A DNA stretch of 64,000 nt, from the NCBI RefSeq assembly GCF_016406325.1, contig NZ_CP066370.1:2852001-2916000 (forward strand). Direction: 5' to 3'. The notes under the pieces were generated by a model. That model was not told the DNA's origin, made no database searches, and saw nothing but the letters and a program-made list of their open reading frames with translations. Source of the stretch: Shewanella putrefaciens. Its GTDB lineage: Bacteria > Pseudomonadota > Gammaproteobacteria > Enterobacterales > Shewanellaceae. The position numbers were made by a program, and so were the translations under genes. Shown piece after piece: positions 39,729 through 49,845 of this stretch (the first letter of the stretch is position 1; each line of letters begins with the position of its first letter).

Positions 39729-39775
39729 GGTTTCCTCCGGTGAGCTGACATTATGTGCTCGATTAATAATTATAC

Positions 39776-40489
39776 TTATGTCCAGTGCTTGAGCTTAGCT
39801 TTGAGTCGCAACATAGCCTGACTTAATATCTGGCTAACTCGCGATTCGCTTACTTCAAGAATGGCGCCAATCTCTTTTAAATTCAATGCTTCATCGTAGT
39901 ACAGCGATAACACTAACGCATCTCTTTCTGGCAATAATTTTATTGCCTCAACTAATGCGGAATGAAACTGAGTCTCAGCGAGAGCTTCAAACGAGCCATC
40001 GTCGGACCTATCGCTCAGCGTTAGTATATCTTGCGATACACCTAAGTCTTCTATCCCTATGATTTTTCCGACAGAAACATCGTTAAGAATATGATGGTAC
40101 TCATCGAGCGTCATATCAAGTTTTTCTGCAATTTCTGTGTCACGTGCATCACGGCCCAGTTCTTGCTCTAACTCATCAATGGCTTGTGCTACCCTACGAT
40201 TATTACGATGAACAGAACGTGGGACCCAATCACCTCGACGAATTTCGTCCAGCATGGCACCACGGATCCGTATGCCAGCGAAGGTTTCAAATTTTGCACC
40301 TTTGCCACCATCAAACTTGGATGATGCTTCTAATAGTCCCATCATCCCAGCTTGTAGTAGATCATCTAGCTGCACAGAAGCTGGCAGTCTGGCGAGTAAA
40401 TGATGTGCAATTCTTTTAACCAACGGAGCATACTGTTCAACGATAGACGATTTATTGTCTAAACAAGTATACGCTGCGGCTTTATTCAC
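39776..40489 (-). CDS. fliA: Flagellar sigma factor sigma-28
   Basis: FliA directs RNA polymerase to late flagellar, chemotaxis and flagellin promoters. The 237-residue protein has region 2 with [13 protein letters not shown] and [12 protein letters not shown]...[18 protein letters not shown]. Region 3 has [20 protein letters not shown]. Region 4 has [36 protein letters not shown]. It starts with GTG at 40489, preceded by GAGG, and overlaps the flhG stop by 8 bp. No flgM is seen in this window. Confidence 0.97.
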   Translation of the reverse strand: MNKAAAYTCLDNKSSIVEQYAPLVKRIAHHLLARLPASVQLDDLLQAGMMGLLEASSKFDGGKGAKFETFAGIRIRGAMLDEIRRGDWVPRSVHRNNRRVAQAIDELEQELGRDARDTEIAEKLDMTLDEYHHILNDVSVGKIIGIEDLGVSQDILTLSDRSDDGSFEALAETQFHSALVEAIKLLPERDALVLSLYYDEALNLKEIGAILEVSESRVSQILSQAMLRLKAKLKHWT

Positions 40490-41363
40490 TCGTTTTTTCC
40501 TCTTGAAAATCTGGTCGTTGGACTAAACGTTCAACGAAAAACTCCAAATGCCCACCAGGTTGTTGCGGTACAGGCCAACTCATGATTTTATTGGCTAAGC
40601 CTTGGTATGCGATAGCTGCAGGTGATTTAGGATAAGCTTCAACCACTAACTTTTGCTTACGCACAGACTTACGCAAATTTTCATCAAATGGAATCGTTGC
40701 AACGAGCTCAAGTGCCACATCTAAAAATCGGTCGGTCACTTTACTGAGTTTAGCAAATAATTCCATCCCTTCGCGTAAACTACGCACCATATTGGCAACA
40801 ATTTTAAAACGAAATACACCGTGTTCACGGCTGAGAATTTTAATTAACGCATAGGCGTCGGTGATTGAGGTAGGCTCGTCACATACAACGACTAGCACAT
40901 CCTGCGAAGCACGTGAGAAACTGAGTACCATATCAGAAATCCCTGCAGCAGTATCGACCACAAGAATATCAAATTGTGTGCGCATCTCACTGAAAGCACG
41001 GATTAATCCAGCATGCTGAGCAGGACTTAGTTCCACCATACCTTGGGTGCCTGAAGTCGCTGGTACGATACCAATACCTTTAGGCCCACGGACAATAATA
41101 TCGTCAAGTTCAGCATCACCCGATAATACATGGGAGAGGTTACGCTCGGCACGGATCCCCAACATGACATCGACATTGGCTAAGCCAAGGTCTGCGTCAA
41201 GCACTAAGACACGCTTGCCCTTTTCGGCTAATGCCACTGCGGTATTAATTGATACGCTGGTTTTACCCACGCCACCTTTACCACCTGTGACAGCGATTAC
41301 TTTCACTTTTTCGTTATAGGGTTGATTCATCATACGTAAACCACTTGCTTGATCCAGGGTCAT
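40482..41363 (-). CDS. flhG: MinD-like ATPase FlhG (FleN), flagellar number regulator
   Basis: FlhG limits the number of polar flagella by antagonising FlhF and, in Pseudomonas and Vibrio relatives, the master regulator FleQ/FlrA. The 293-residue protein has the N-terminal TLDQASGLRMMN activation helix known to stimulate FlhF GTPase. The deviant Walker A GGKGGVGKTS follows near 27-36, then VLDADLGLANVDVMLG and VVDTAAGISDMVLSF, with a C-terminal amphipathic tail. I prefer the ATG at 41363; a GTG at 41381 would start inside flhF. Confidence 0.95.
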   Translation of the reverse strand: MTLDQASGLRMMNQPYNEKVKVIAVTGGKGGVGKTSVSINTAVALAEKGKRVLVLDADLGLANVDVMLGIRAERNLSHVLSGDAELDDIIVRGPKGIGIVPATSGTQGMVELSPAQHAGLIRAFSEMRTQFDILVVDTAAGISDMVLSFSRASQDVLVVVCDEPTSITDAYALIKILSREHGVFRFKIVANMVRSLREGMELFAKLSKVTDRFLDVALELVATIPFDENLRKSVRKQKLVVEAYPKSPAAIAYQGLANKIMSWPVPQQPGGHLEFFVERLVQRPDFQEEKTSE

Positions 41364-41367
41364 AACT

Positions 41368-42750
41368 CTACTCAAATGCACAGGCCATATTATCTGACCA
41401 CGCTGTGTCTTGTAATGATTGTTGTTCTGTACTATCTAATGTCGCAAGCGCCTGCTGCGCTAACATTAGGGTGTCTGCGACTTTCATATCTTCTGGAACC
41501 CTTTGTCCATCAGTAACATAACTTAATGGTAGCCCACTTTGGATCAACACACTCAGCGCACCCGCGAGGGAGACTGATTCATCGAGTTTTGTGAGCACGG
41601 CACCAGATAAAGGAATGCGTTTAAAATGATTAACAGCATCTTGCAACACTCGGCGCTGTCCTGTGGCAGACAGTACCAGATAACTGCGAATAGGTATTCT
41701 GCTATTTGCAGTTAAATTATCAAGTTGCTGGTAAAGCCGCATATCTCGTTGCCCCATACCAGCGGTATCTATCAATACTAGCTTGCGATTTCTGAACTGA
41801 TAAAGAATTTGTTCTAATTCATTGAGATCATGGGCTTGCTTAACTGGACAGCCCATTATTTTGCCATAGGTCGCTAATTGCTCATAGGCGCCAATGCGAT
41901 AATGATCTGTGGTAATTAATGCGACTTGTTCCGGCCCATGGTGAGCAGTAAAACGCGCAGCCAATTTAGCTAATGAGGTCGTTTTACCCACACCAGTAGG
42001 GCCAACTAAAGCCACTACTCCACCCTGCCTAACTATATCATCACCTTGATTATCAAGCATATTAGCTAGACTTTGGGGTAGTGCTCGCACTAACTCAGCA
42101 GGGGTATAATGCTGACTCAACGCGGCTAATTTCGCAGCAACTGCAGGAGAAAATTCGGCTTCAAGTAACTTAGATTCCAGCATAGCGCCAACGGGATCGA
42201 TACGTTTTTTATGCTCTGTCATCAAAGAAGACACTTGGTGAGTCAATAAATTACGCAGTGATGCTAATTCATCACGCATGGCTTCAATATCAGCATTTTG
42301 TTTTTGTGTGGTTTGCGGCTTTTTATCAAAAGCGGCCGGAATGTCTCGGCGCTCAGACTTCGATGCTACTGGTGCCTGTAACCCTTTTGCCCATGCGGGT
42401 AAATCGGCTTCAGGTTGCTGATGCGATAATTGCTGATTTAAACGGCTTTGTTGTTTCTCGAGCAAAGCTTGTAATGAATCTGCTGGCGCCGATGGTTTGA
42501 CACTGCTCTGTGCACGCACAGGCTGCTTTCCACCAAGAGACACTAAGTCATCACTGACATCCATAAAAGTAGGTGCAGGAGGTGTCGCGGACGCCTTCGC
42601 TTTTGGCTCATCGTAGTCAACCGCGGCAACAATTTCGATACCGCCATTCACCTTTTTGTTTGACATGATAACGGCATCTGAGCCGAGAGTGTCTTTCACT
42701 TGGGCCAGAGCGGCACGCATGTCTTTGGCAAAAAATCGTTTAATCTTCAC
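41368..42750 (-). CDS. flhF: SRP-type GTPase FlhF, polar flagellum placement
   Basis: FlhF marks the cell pole where the flagellum is built. The 460-residue protein has the basic N-terminal B domain (about 1-120, beginning MKIKRFFAKDMRAALAQVK), a Gln/Pro-rich linker, an N-like helical region, and a G domain with P-loop GPTGVGKTTS at 250-259. ALITTDHYRIGAYEQL and LIDTAGMGQRD follow, then LTKLDESVSLAG. It lies 11 bp after flhA and just upstream of flhG. Confidence 0.97.
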   Translation of the reverse strand: MKIKRFFAKDMRAALAQVKDTLGSDAVIMSNKKVNGGIEIVAAVDYDEPKAKASATPPAPTFMDVSDDLVSLGGKQPVRAQSSVKPSAPADSLQALLEKQQSRLNQQLSHQQPEADLPAWAKGLQAPVASKSERRDIPAAFDKKPQTTQKQNADIEAMRDELASLRNLLTHQVSSLMTEHKKRIDPVGAMLESKLLEAEFSPAVAAKLAALSQHYTPAELVRALPQSLANMLDNQGDDIVRQGGVVALVGPTGVGKTTSLAKLAARFTAHHGPEQVALITTDHYRIGAYEQLATYGKIMGCPVKQAHDLNELEQILYQFRNRKLVLIDTAGMGQRDMRLYQQLDNLTANSRIPIRSYLVLSATGQRRVLQDAVNHFKRIPLSGAVLTKLDESVSLAGALSVLIQSGLPLSYVTDGQRVPEDMKVADTLMLAQQALATLDSTEQQSLQDTAWSDNMACAFE

Positions 42751-42761
42751 TTATGCGTCCT

Positions 42762-44861
42762 CTACTGGCCGACAGCAGATACAATGCGTATTTGCTTTTC
42801 ATCGGGGATTTCTTGGTAAGAAATCACTCTGAGATTAGGAATGGTATGTTTAACAAACCGTGACAGCGTCGCGCGTAACATACCAGACGTTAATAATATG
42901 GCAGGCTGTCCAACCATTTCTTGCTTTTGAGCCGCATCAGCCAATGACTGCTGCATACGCTCCGCAAGACCGGGTTCAATATTTGGACCATCACCACCGG
43001 TTGCTTGCATTGACTGATGCAACATCTGTTCCAACTCTGGCGCCAAAGTAATGACGGGGATTTCGAGTTCTGGGCCAGATATTTCTTGGACTATCATACG
43101 TTTCAGCGCAATACGTACGGCGGCGGTCAACACTTCTGTATCATTGCTCTTAGTGCCGTATTCTAACAAAGTTTGTACTATTGTACGCAAGTCTCTGACA
43201 GAAACGCCTTCATTTAATAGGTTTTGCATCACTTTTACGACACTACCCAGTGGCATCACATCAGGAATAAACCCATCAACAAGCTTAGGAGAATGTTTAG
43301 CAAGCATATCCATCAGTTGTTGCACTTCTTCGTAACCTAAAAGTTTTGCGGCATTATTGGTGAGTAATTGACTAATATGGGTCGCAACGACAGTTGCAGC
43401 ATCAACCACAGTGTAACCTAAGGTCTGTGCATGCTCGCGAAGTTCAGGGGCAATCCAGACCGCTTCAAGACCAAAAGCAGGATCGCGAGTTTCAATACCA
43501 TCAAGCTTACCGTACACTTGCCCTGGATTAATAGCTAACTCACAATCATGGCGAATATCAGCCTCACCAACCACAACCCCCATAAGGGAAATACGATAGG
43601 CATTGGGAGATAAATCCAAGTTGTCACGAATATGCACTGCGGGTACGAGGAAACCAAGCTCCTGCGAGAGTTTCTTACGCACCCCTTTAATACGGCTCAA
43701 TAATTCCCCACCCTGGCCTTTATCGACTAATGGGATTAAGCGATAACCCACTTCTAGGCCGATAGTGTCAACATGGTGTACATCATCCCAGCTCAACTCT
43801 TTAGGCTCTTTGTCTTGTCTTTCTATCGGACCCGTTTTGACTTGTTCTAAGGCTTTTAAGCGTTTATTTTCATTACGTTTAAATACAAAATACGCAGCAC
43901 CAGCAGTAATAACAGCAAAGCCAAGGAACGCCATGTGAGGCATTCCTGGCACAATGCCCATGACAAAGAGAACACCCGCTGCAATCCCTAAAGATTTATG
44001 ACTGTCAAACATCTGACTCATCAGCATTTGGCCCATGTCACCCGATTCATTTTGACGGGTCACCATTAATGCCGCTGCAATGGACAGCAATAGTCCTGGA
44101 ATTTGCGCAACCAGACCATCACCTATGGTCAAAAGCGTATAAATTTCGACAGCTTGAGAAAAACTCAAGCCATGTTGAACAATACCAATAATAAAGCCAC
44201 CGAGGATGTTGATAACTAAGATCATAATCCCCGCAATAGCATCGCCTTTCACGAACTTAGAGGCACCATCCATCGCACCATAGAAATCTGCCTCGCGAGT
44301 CACCTCAGCTCGACGTAACCTCGCCTGTTCTTGATTGAGAGTTCCAGCGTTTAGATCGGCATCAATCGCCATTTGCTTACCAGGCATAGCGTCTAGGGTA
44401 AAGCGAGCACTCACCTCTGCAATACGACCAGCACCTTTTGTCACCACGGCAAAGTTGATGATAATGAGGATGATAAATACCACTAAACCCACTGCATAGT
44501 TACCACCAATCACCACAGAGCCGAATGCCTCAATCACTTTACCTGCGGCATCCCCCCCATTATGGCCTTCAAGCAACACAACACGGGTTGACGCCACGTT
44601 AAGGGCGAGTCGCAATAAGGTGGCGACCAAAAGCACGGTTGGAAATGCGGCAAAATCTAAGGGTCTATCAGTATAAATAGCGACTAGTAATACGATTAAT
44701 GCGAGGGCGATATTAAAGGAAAATAAAATATCGAGTAAGAACGGTGGAATAGGCAATACAATCATTGCTAATGCGGCAAGCACTAACATAGGCGTACCTA
44801 TGCCTTTGAACGTACTAAGTCTTACCTGCTTAACTTGGCCTAAAGCCGCTTTAACATCCAT
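42762..44861 (-). CDS. flhA: Flagellar export gate protein FlhA
   Basis: FlhA is the large export-gate subunit of the flagellar type III apparatus. The 699-residue protein has eight membrane helices in the first half and the conserved FHIPEP-type loop (AEVSARFTLDAMPGKQMAIDADLNAG at about 145-170). Its C-terminal cytoplasmic domain (about 330-699) forms the nonameric ring that docks chaperone-substrate complexes. A sigma54 promoter match lies at 44900-44915, 39 bp upstream of the ATG. Confidence 0.97.
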   Translation of the reverse strand: MDVKAALGQVKQVRLSTFKGIGTPMLVLAALAMIVLPIPPFLLDILFSFNIALALIVLLVAIYTDRPLDFAAFPTVLLVATLLRLALNVASTRVVLLEGHNGGDAAGKVIEAFGSVVIGGNYAVGLVVFIILIIINFAVVTKGAGRIAEVSARFTLDAMPGKQMAIDADLNAGTLNQEQARLRRAEVTREADFYGAMDGASKFVKGDAIAGIMILVINILGGFIIGIVQHGLSFSQAVEIYTLLTIGDGLVAQIPGLLLSIAAALMVTRQNESGDMGQMLMSQMFDSHKSLGIAAGVLFVMGIVPGMPHMAFLGFAVITAGAAYFVFKRNENKRLKALEQVKTGPIERQDKEPKELSWDDVHHVDTIGLEVGYRLIPLVDKGQGGELLSRIKGVRKKLSQELGFLVPAVHIRDNLDLSPNAYRISLMGVVVGEADIRHDCELAINPGQVYGKLDGIETRDPAFGLEAVWIAPELREHAQTLGYTVVDAATVVATHISQLLTNNAAKLLGYEEVQQLMDMLAKHSPKLVDGFIPDVMPLGSVVKVMQNLLNEGVSVRDLRTIVQTLLEYGTKSNDTEVLTAAVRIALKRMIVQEISGPELEIPVITLAPELEQMLHQSMQATGGDGPNIEPGLAERMQQSLADAAQKQEMVGQPAILLTSGMLRATLSRFVKHTIPNLRVISYQEIPDEKQIRIVSAVGQ

Positions 44862-44899
44862 TCACTATTACCTAAACTTTGACGTATAAAAGCGGAAAA

Positions 44900-44915
44900 G
44901 CAAAAATCGCGCCAA
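44900..44915 (-). promoter_or_regulatory. Sigma54 promoter upstream of flhA
   Basis: The minus strand reads TTGGCGCGATTTTTGC, with GG and GC separated by exactly 10 bases. It differs from the TTGGCACG-N4-TTGC consensus at one position. It lies in the 92-bp gap between flhB and flhA. Confidence 0.85.
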
Positions 44916-44953
44916 GAGGACACTTAAAATTTGAAGAGTGAACGAGCAAGCCA

Positions 44954-46084
44954 TTAATATTTTAAATCATCAGGGATAGGCTGATTTAATGGGATAGGAA
45001 TAGGTTTACGCCCCCGTCCCTTTTGGTATTGACGCAATTGGAAAACATAGGCTAAAACCTGAGCCACGGCAGTAAATAACCCCTCAGGTATTTGCTGATC
45101 TAATTTAGTCGTATGATAGATGGCCCTTGCCAATGGGGGAGCTGACACAATCGCAATATTGTACTCACGGGCGACTTCGCGGATCTTAAACGCCACATCA
45201 TCTACGCCCTTGGCAATGACAAACGGTGCAGCAGAGCGCTTGACATCGTATTTGACCGCCACGGCATAATGCTCAGGATTGACGACAATCACGTCCGCAT
45301 TGGGTACTTCGGCCATCATTCGACGCTGTGCAAGCTCTCGCTGCATTTGTCGAACGCGTCCTTTAACTTCAGGCTTACCTTCTGTGTCTTTATATTCATC
45401 TTTGACTTCTTGTTTGGTCATTTTCAGTTGTTTATTGTGATTCCAAATCTGAAATGGCACATCAATGACCACAATCAATAACACAGAAGAACAGAGTAAA
45501 ATGAACATCCATATCAACAGATCTAACGCATGGTGAACATTCCCTGGTAAGTGATCACTTGATAACAATAAAATATCATTAAAATAGTAACTTAAAAGAA
45601 AGTAAGCCGAAAAAGCAACTACGGAGAACTTAGCAATTCCCTTAGTTAACTCAACGAGCGCTTGCACCCCAAACATACGCTTAAAACCAGCAAGAGGACT
45701 CATTTTACTGGCTTTGGGCATCATAGCTTGGGTTGAAAAGTTCATCCCTCCGAGGGACACATTACCAATAAAAGCCACCACCACAATCAGCAACATGATT
45801 TTAAGCATTGGCCATGCAATTTCACCCGCGACCAACCCCCAAACATTAAACATTTGGTTAGTATCATAAATTTGAGCGCGCTCCATAGTAAAAACACGTT
45901 CAAACACATGGGAGAGTGCCGTTGCGATACCAGGGCCAAGCATATAAAACCCCGTTGCTGCGGAAAGTAATACCGCGGCAGTCCCCAGTTCTTTTGAACG
46001 AGCAACTTGGCCTTTTTCACGCGCCTGTTCAAGGCGCCTCCCTGTGGGCTCCTCACTACGTTCGCCGCTGCTCTCTTCAGCCAT
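44954..46084 (-). CDS. flhB: Flagellar export switch protein FlhB
   Basis: FlhB controls the switch from hook to filament substrates. The 376-residue protein has four membrane helices (about 35-210), a basic linker (KMTKQEVKDEYKDTEGKPEVKGR) and a cytoplasmic domain. The autocleavage motif is N-P-E-H at 269-272 rather than the common N-P-T-H; cleavage occurs between Asn and Pro in the family, so the bond itself is conserved. The tail is Pro-rich (IPIPLNQPIPDDL). It lies 17 bp after fliR. Confidence 0.97.
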   Translation of the reverse strand: MAEESSGERSEEPTGRRLEQAREKGQVARSKELGTAAVLLSAATGFYMLGPGIATALSHVFERVFTMERAQIYDTNQMFNVWGLVAGEIAWPMLKIMLLIVVVAFIGNVSLGGMNFSTQAMMPKASKMSPLAGFKRMFGVQALVELTKGIAKFSVVAFSAYFLLSYYFNDILLLSSDHLPGNVHHALDLLIWMFILLCSSVLLIVVIDVPFQIWNHNKQLKMTKQEVKDEYKDTEGKPEVKGRVRQMQRELAQRRMMAEVPNADVIVVNPEHYAVAVKYDVKRSAAPFVIAKGVDDVAFKIREVAREYNIAIVSAPPLARAIYHTTKLDQQIPEGLFTAVAQVLAYVFQLRQYQKGRGRKPIPIPLNQPIPDDLKY

Positions 46085-46101
46085 ACTGAGTTCCTATAAC
46101 C

Positions 46102-46899
46102 TTATATCAAGCCATCGGCTTGACATTGAAGACCCAAAATATCACATAGCAAAACCTGAGCTGCAGCCCATACTTCGTCAAAATGCGCCATTACTGGCGT
46201 CAGCGTTAGCCAAAGGATTAAAAGCCCACCAATCATAGTGATAGGAAAACCAATAGAAAAAATATTCAACTGTGGTGCGGCACGGGTCATTACCCCAAAA
46301 GAGAGGTTAACCAGTAACAGCGCAATGATCGCCGAAATTGACATAGTCAAAGCCGCGCCAAACATATACGAGCCCCACTCTGCAAGTGATCTGTAGCTTG
46401 TAAGCGTTAGCCCTTGGTTAGAAATAGGAAGAGTCTCAAAACTTGCGACTAACATACGGATCATAAGAAGGTGACCATCAACAGCCAGAAAAATCAGCGT
46501 CGCAAGCAAGAGGAAAAAGTTACCAATGACAGGGGTTTGTTGTCCAGAACCAGGGTCAACCATAGAGGCAAAGCCTAAACTGGTTTGCATACCAATAATT
46601 TGCCCTGTTAATACAAAAGTCTGCATTACCATCTGGGAAACAAACCCCATCGCAACGCCAATAATAATTTGTTGCGCCGTAATAAAAACAGCACTAAGGG
46701 AAAATAAATCCGCATTCTCCACCGGAGGCAAAACAGGCGCAATTGCAAAGGTAATCGCCATGGCAAGGAGTAAACGCACTCTAGCAGGAGTCGTTGCGGC
46801 GCCAAATACCACCATCACCATCAACATGCTTGCAACGCGAAATAACGGCCACATGTAAGATGCGATGGTCTGCATTAAGGTATCGAGCAACAGCTCCAT
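46102..46899 (-). CDS. fliR: Flagellar export protein FliR
   Basis: This core export-gate membrane protein of 265 residues assembles with FliP and FliQ in a helical pore. It has about six hydrophobic segments and the family features RVASMLMVMVVFG, GFVSQMVMQTFVLTGQIIGMQTSLGFASMVDP and PQLNIFSIGFPITM. It lies 4 bp after fliQ. Confidence 0.96.
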   Translation of the reverse strand: MELLLDTLMQTIASYMWPLFRVASMLMVMVVFGAATTPARVRLLLAMAITFAIAPVLPPVENADLFSLSAVFITAQQIIIGVAMGFVSQMVMQTFVLTGQIIGMQTSLGFASMVDPGSGQQTPVIGNFFLLLATLIFLAVDGHLLMIRMLVASFETLPISNQGLTLTSYRSLAEWGSYMFGAALTMSISAIIALLLVNLSFGVMTRAAPQLNIFSIGFPITMIGGLLILWLTLTPVMAHFDEVWAAAQVLLCDILGLQCQADGLI

Positions 46900-46903
46900 A
46901 GCC

Positions 46904-47173
46904 TTAACCTATCACTTGGGGAATACGGTTAACCATCTCAATGAAAAAATCCATTAAGGTTTGAACTAACCAATGCCCCATAAACATCAGTCCAAACAAT
47001 GTGACCAATAATCGAGGAAGAAAACTTAAGGTTTGCTCATTAATTGAAGTGGCAGCTTGAAACACTGCGACAACAAGCCCTATACCCAACCCAGGCAAGA
47101 CAATGGCCGACACCATCATCACAATAACGGCTAAGGCTTCTCGAAATATATCAATCAGTGCTTCTGGAGTCAT
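46904..47173 (-). CDS. fliQ: Flagellar export protein FliQ
   Basis: This small membrane protein of 89 residues has two helices (about 15-40 and 50-75). It starts with MTPEALIDIFREAL and contains GLGIGLVVAVFQAATSINEQTLSFLPRLL, the FliQ/SctS signature. It is part of the FliPQR export pore. Confidence 0.97.
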   Translation of the reverse strand: MTPEALIDIFREALAVIVMMVSAIVLPGLGIGLVVAVFQAATSINEQTLSFLPRLLVTLFGLMFMGHWLVQTLMDFFIEMVNRIPQVIG

Positions 47174-47190
47174 AACAATTCCTAGTACGA

Positions 47191-47937
47191 CTAACCAAAA
47201 CTATTGGCTAAGGTGCCTAACACAAGCCCCCAACCATCAACGAGCACAAATAACATAATCTTAAATGGCAATGAGACTATCATCGGCGATAGCATCATCA
47301 TCCCCATCGCCATCAAAATACTCGCCACTACTAAATCTAATACCAAAAAAGGCACGAATAACATAAAGCCAATTTGAAAGGCCGTTTTGAGTTCACTGGT
47401 AATAAAAGCAGGCACAAGTACGCTCATCGGCGCCTCTTCTGGCGAGTTAATATTTTGATAGCCAGAAATATCAATAAAGGTTTTTAAATCTGTCGTACGA
47501 ACTTGGCCTAGCATAAAAGCTCGTAATGGTTCTTTCCCCTTATCAAAAGCTTGCTGTAGCGTCAGTTGTTCATCGATATAGGGTTTAACACCTTGATCAT
47601 AAATTTTGTCAAACACGGGCGCCATAATAAAAAAAGTCATAAAGAGACTCATGCCAATAAGCACTTGGTTAGAAGGCGTCTGCTGCAATCCAATCGCTTG
47701 GCGTAAAATAGAAAGTACCACAATAATCCGTGTAAACGAGGTCAGCATAATCACCATGGCTGGCAAAAAACTCAGTGACGTCATCAGCAGTAGAATCTGC
47801 ATTGTCACTGAATACTCTGTCGAACCATCGGCAGCCGTTTTTACGGTGACCGCAGGCAACACACCATCTGCCGCCCCGACCGATACACTAAAAAATAAAA
47901 TGGCAAGCCCGATTAATGGGAAACTGTACTTTGTCAT
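47191..47937 (-). CDS. fliP: Flagellar export protein FliP
   Basis: This export-pore subunit of 248 residues has a cleavable signal peptide (about 1-22), an N-terminal periplasmic part and four membrane helices. Signatures are [42 protein letters not shown] and [22 protein letters not shown]. Its start overlaps the fliO stop by 4 bp. Confidence 0.97.
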   Translation of the reverse strand: MTKYSFPLIGLAILFFSVSVGAADGVLPAVTVKTAADGSTEYSVTMQILLLMTSLSFLPAMVIMLTSFTRIIVVLSILRQAIGLQQTPSNQVLIGMSLFMTFFIMAPVFDKIYDQGVKPYIDEQLTLQQAFDKGKEPLRAFMLGQVRTTDLKTFIDISGYQNINSPEEAPMSVLVPAFITSELKTAFQIGFMLFVPFLVLDLVVASILMAMGMMMLSPMIVSLPFKIMLFVLVDGWGLVLGTLANSFG

Positions 47938-48353
47938 TGTTTTAATTTCGCCTGACGTAAGCGATTCGCAAAGGAATCAGATTCCACTTGGATGGGCTCG
48001 GCTAATTTATCAATCAAATTCACTTGTTGTGCACTCACCCCAAGTAAATATTGCTGCTCTCCAACTTGAACAAGCACTAGCCGTTCTTTTTGTCCAAGTG
48101 AAGTCACCGCGAGGGTCTTAAGCACATTATGATTTGTTTGAACTAAATTAAATCGCCTTAACAAATAGGCTAAGGCGAAGATAAGCAATAATACGAGGAT
48201 CAAGCCACCAAGCATACTTGCCGCAGTGGCAAGTTGAGATGGTTCTGACATTTTGGCAGTTGATGCGACTACCGCAGTAGAAGTGTCGGTAACTAATCCC
48301 ACGGCATTAGCCTGCGTAACAGGCATTAAACTGAATATTACCGATGTACTCAT
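47934..48353 (-). CDS. fliO: Flagellar biosynthesis protein FliO
   Basis: FliO helps FliP assemble stably. The 139-residue protein has a leading hydrophobic segment, one membrane helix (about 46-65, [22 protein letters not shown]) and a C-terminal cytoplasmic domain with [29 protein letters not shown], the FliO signature. The ATG at 48353 is preferred over a TTG four codons earlier; neither has a strong ribosome-binding site. Confidence 0.92.
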   Translation of the reverse strand: MSTSVIFSLMPVTQANAVGLVTDTSTAVVASTAKMSEPSQLATAASMLGGLILVLLLIFALAYLLRRFNLVQTNHNVLKTLAVTSLGQKERLVLVQVGEQQYLLGVSAQQVNLIDKLAEPIQVESDSFANRLRQAKLKQ

Positions 48354-48379
48354 CTCATATACCAACTCATGTGCATCTA

Positions 48380-48763
48380 TTATTTAAGCTTTTTAATTCG
48401 CTCAGTTTGACTGATAACATCAGTTAAACGAATACCAAACTTGTCATTTACTACAACCACTTCGCCATGGGCAATAAGTGTCCCATTGACCATCACGTCT
48501 AACGGCTCTCCAGCCACACGGTCAAGCTCAACGACAGAACCTTGGTTTAGCTGTAGTAAATTGCGGATACTAATAAAACTGCGGCCCACTTCCATTGAAA
48601 TGGTCACCGGAATATCCAAAATCGTATCTAATTTAGCAGCATCTGCTTTACTAATAGGCTGAGAGTCATCAACGAGCTCATCCAGCGCAACAGCATTTGC
48701 CTCCTCTAAAGCCTGCTCCGCCATCGCGGCAGCCCAATCATCGCCCGTATCTTCTGTGCTCAT
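48380..48763 (-). CDS. fliN: Flagellar motor switch protein FliN
   Basis: This C-ring component has 127 residues. An acidic N-terminal segment precedes the SpoA domain at about 45-125, with LDIPVTISMEVGRSFISIRNLLQLNQGSVVELDR and EVVVVNDKFGIRLTDV. It lies 11 bp after fliM. Confidence 0.97.
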   Translation of the reverse strand: MSTEDTGDDWAAAMAEQALEEANAVALDELVDDSQPISKADAAKLDTILDIPVTISMEVGRSFISIRNLLQLNQGSVVELDRVAGEPLDVMVNGTLIAHGEVVVVNDKFGIRLTDVISQTERIKKLK

Positions 48764-48774
48764 CTTGCTTCACC

Positions 48775-49806
48775 TTATAATTCAGATATATCTCTAGCTT
48801 TGCCTTTGCGCGTCACTAATTGGAGTTCAGTTTTTACTGTTTCTGGACGGGGTATTTTTTCATATATTTTGAGCGCTAAATTATCGCGAGAACGCCCCAT
48901 TTTACAGCGGTAAGTCGGTAGGTCTTCGATTTTCATCATGATATATTCAGGCAATTCAACTGGAATAATATCACCGGCTTTAAAGTTCATTACATCTTTG
49001 AGCGTTAACTCATGCTCAACAACGCATGCATCGAATCCCACTTTTACATCCATGATTTCATCATGTAATGCCTGTGACCAGCGCATATCCGTATCTTGCT
49101 TATCACTTTGCACCCCTGCATCCAACAACTCTCGAATAGGTTCGATCATGGAGTACGGCATAGTAATGTGAAAATCCCCGCCGCCGCCGTCCACCTCAAT
49201 ATGGAAGGAGTTTATCACCACCACTTCGGTTGGACTGACAATATTCGCCATGGCAGGGTTAACTTCAGAGTCAAGATAGTCGAATTCGACATCCATGACT
49301 GGAGCCCAAGCATCTTTATAATCTTCAAAGATAATTTTTAAAAGAAGCTGTACAATCCGCCGCTCAGTAGGGGTAAACTCACGCCCTTCAATCTTGGCAT
49401 GGAACCGGCCATCACCGCCAAAAAAGTTATCCACAAGGATAAACACTAAGCGAGCTTCCATGGTGATAAGTGCAGTCCCTTTGAGTGGACTAAAACGTAC
49501 CATGTTTAGACTGGTTGGGACGAATAAGGTATGTACGTACTCACCAAACTTGAGCATCTGTACGCCATTGATCGACACTTCAGCCGCACGGCGCATCATA
49601 TTGAACATGCTAATACGTAGATGACGCGCAAATCGCTCGTTAACAATTTCGAGTGTGGGCATGCGCCCACGTACAATACGATCTTGGGATGAAAAGTCGT
49701 AGGATCGCGCATCTTGGCTAGCAGCATCAAGATCATCATCGTCATCGACGTCATCAACCCCATGCAGTAGCGCATCAATTTCGTCTTGGCTTAATAAATC
49801 ACTCAC
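48775..49806 (-). CDS. fliM: Flagellar motor switch protein FliM
   Basis: This C-ring protein binds CheY-P. It has 343 residues: an N-terminal CheY-binding peptide (LLSQDEIDALLHGV), a middle domain with the PTLEIVNERFARHLRISMFNMMRR motif, and a C-terminal SpoA domain (about 255-330). The start is GTG at 49806 with AAGG eight bases upstream. Confidence 0.97.
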   Translation of the reverse strand: MSDLLSQDEIDALLHGVDDVDDDDDLDAASQDARSYDFSSQDRIVRGRMPTLEIVNERFARHLRISMFNMMRRAAEVSINGVQMLKFGEYVHTLFVPTSLNMVRFSPLKGTALITMEARLVFILVDNFFGGDGRFHAKIEGREFTPTERRIVQLLLKIIFEDYKDAWAPVMDVEFDYLDSEVNPAMANIVSPTEVVVINSFHIEVDGGGGDFHITMPYSMIEPIRELLDAGVQSDKQDTDMRWSQALHDEIMDVKVGFDACVVEHELTLKDVMNFKAGDIIPVELPEYIMMKIEDLPTYRCKMGRSRDNLALKIYEKIPRPETVKTELQLVTRKGKARDISEL

Positions 49807-49845
49807 TATATTGCCTTAGCCTCTTTAGGGTACTGAAATTACGGG

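Noticed and set aside
39544..39792. Plus-strand frames opposite cheY, cheA, flhA and fliF (long antisense open frames)
   Set aside because: These are shadows of strongly conserved genes on the minus strand, with no domain content of their own.
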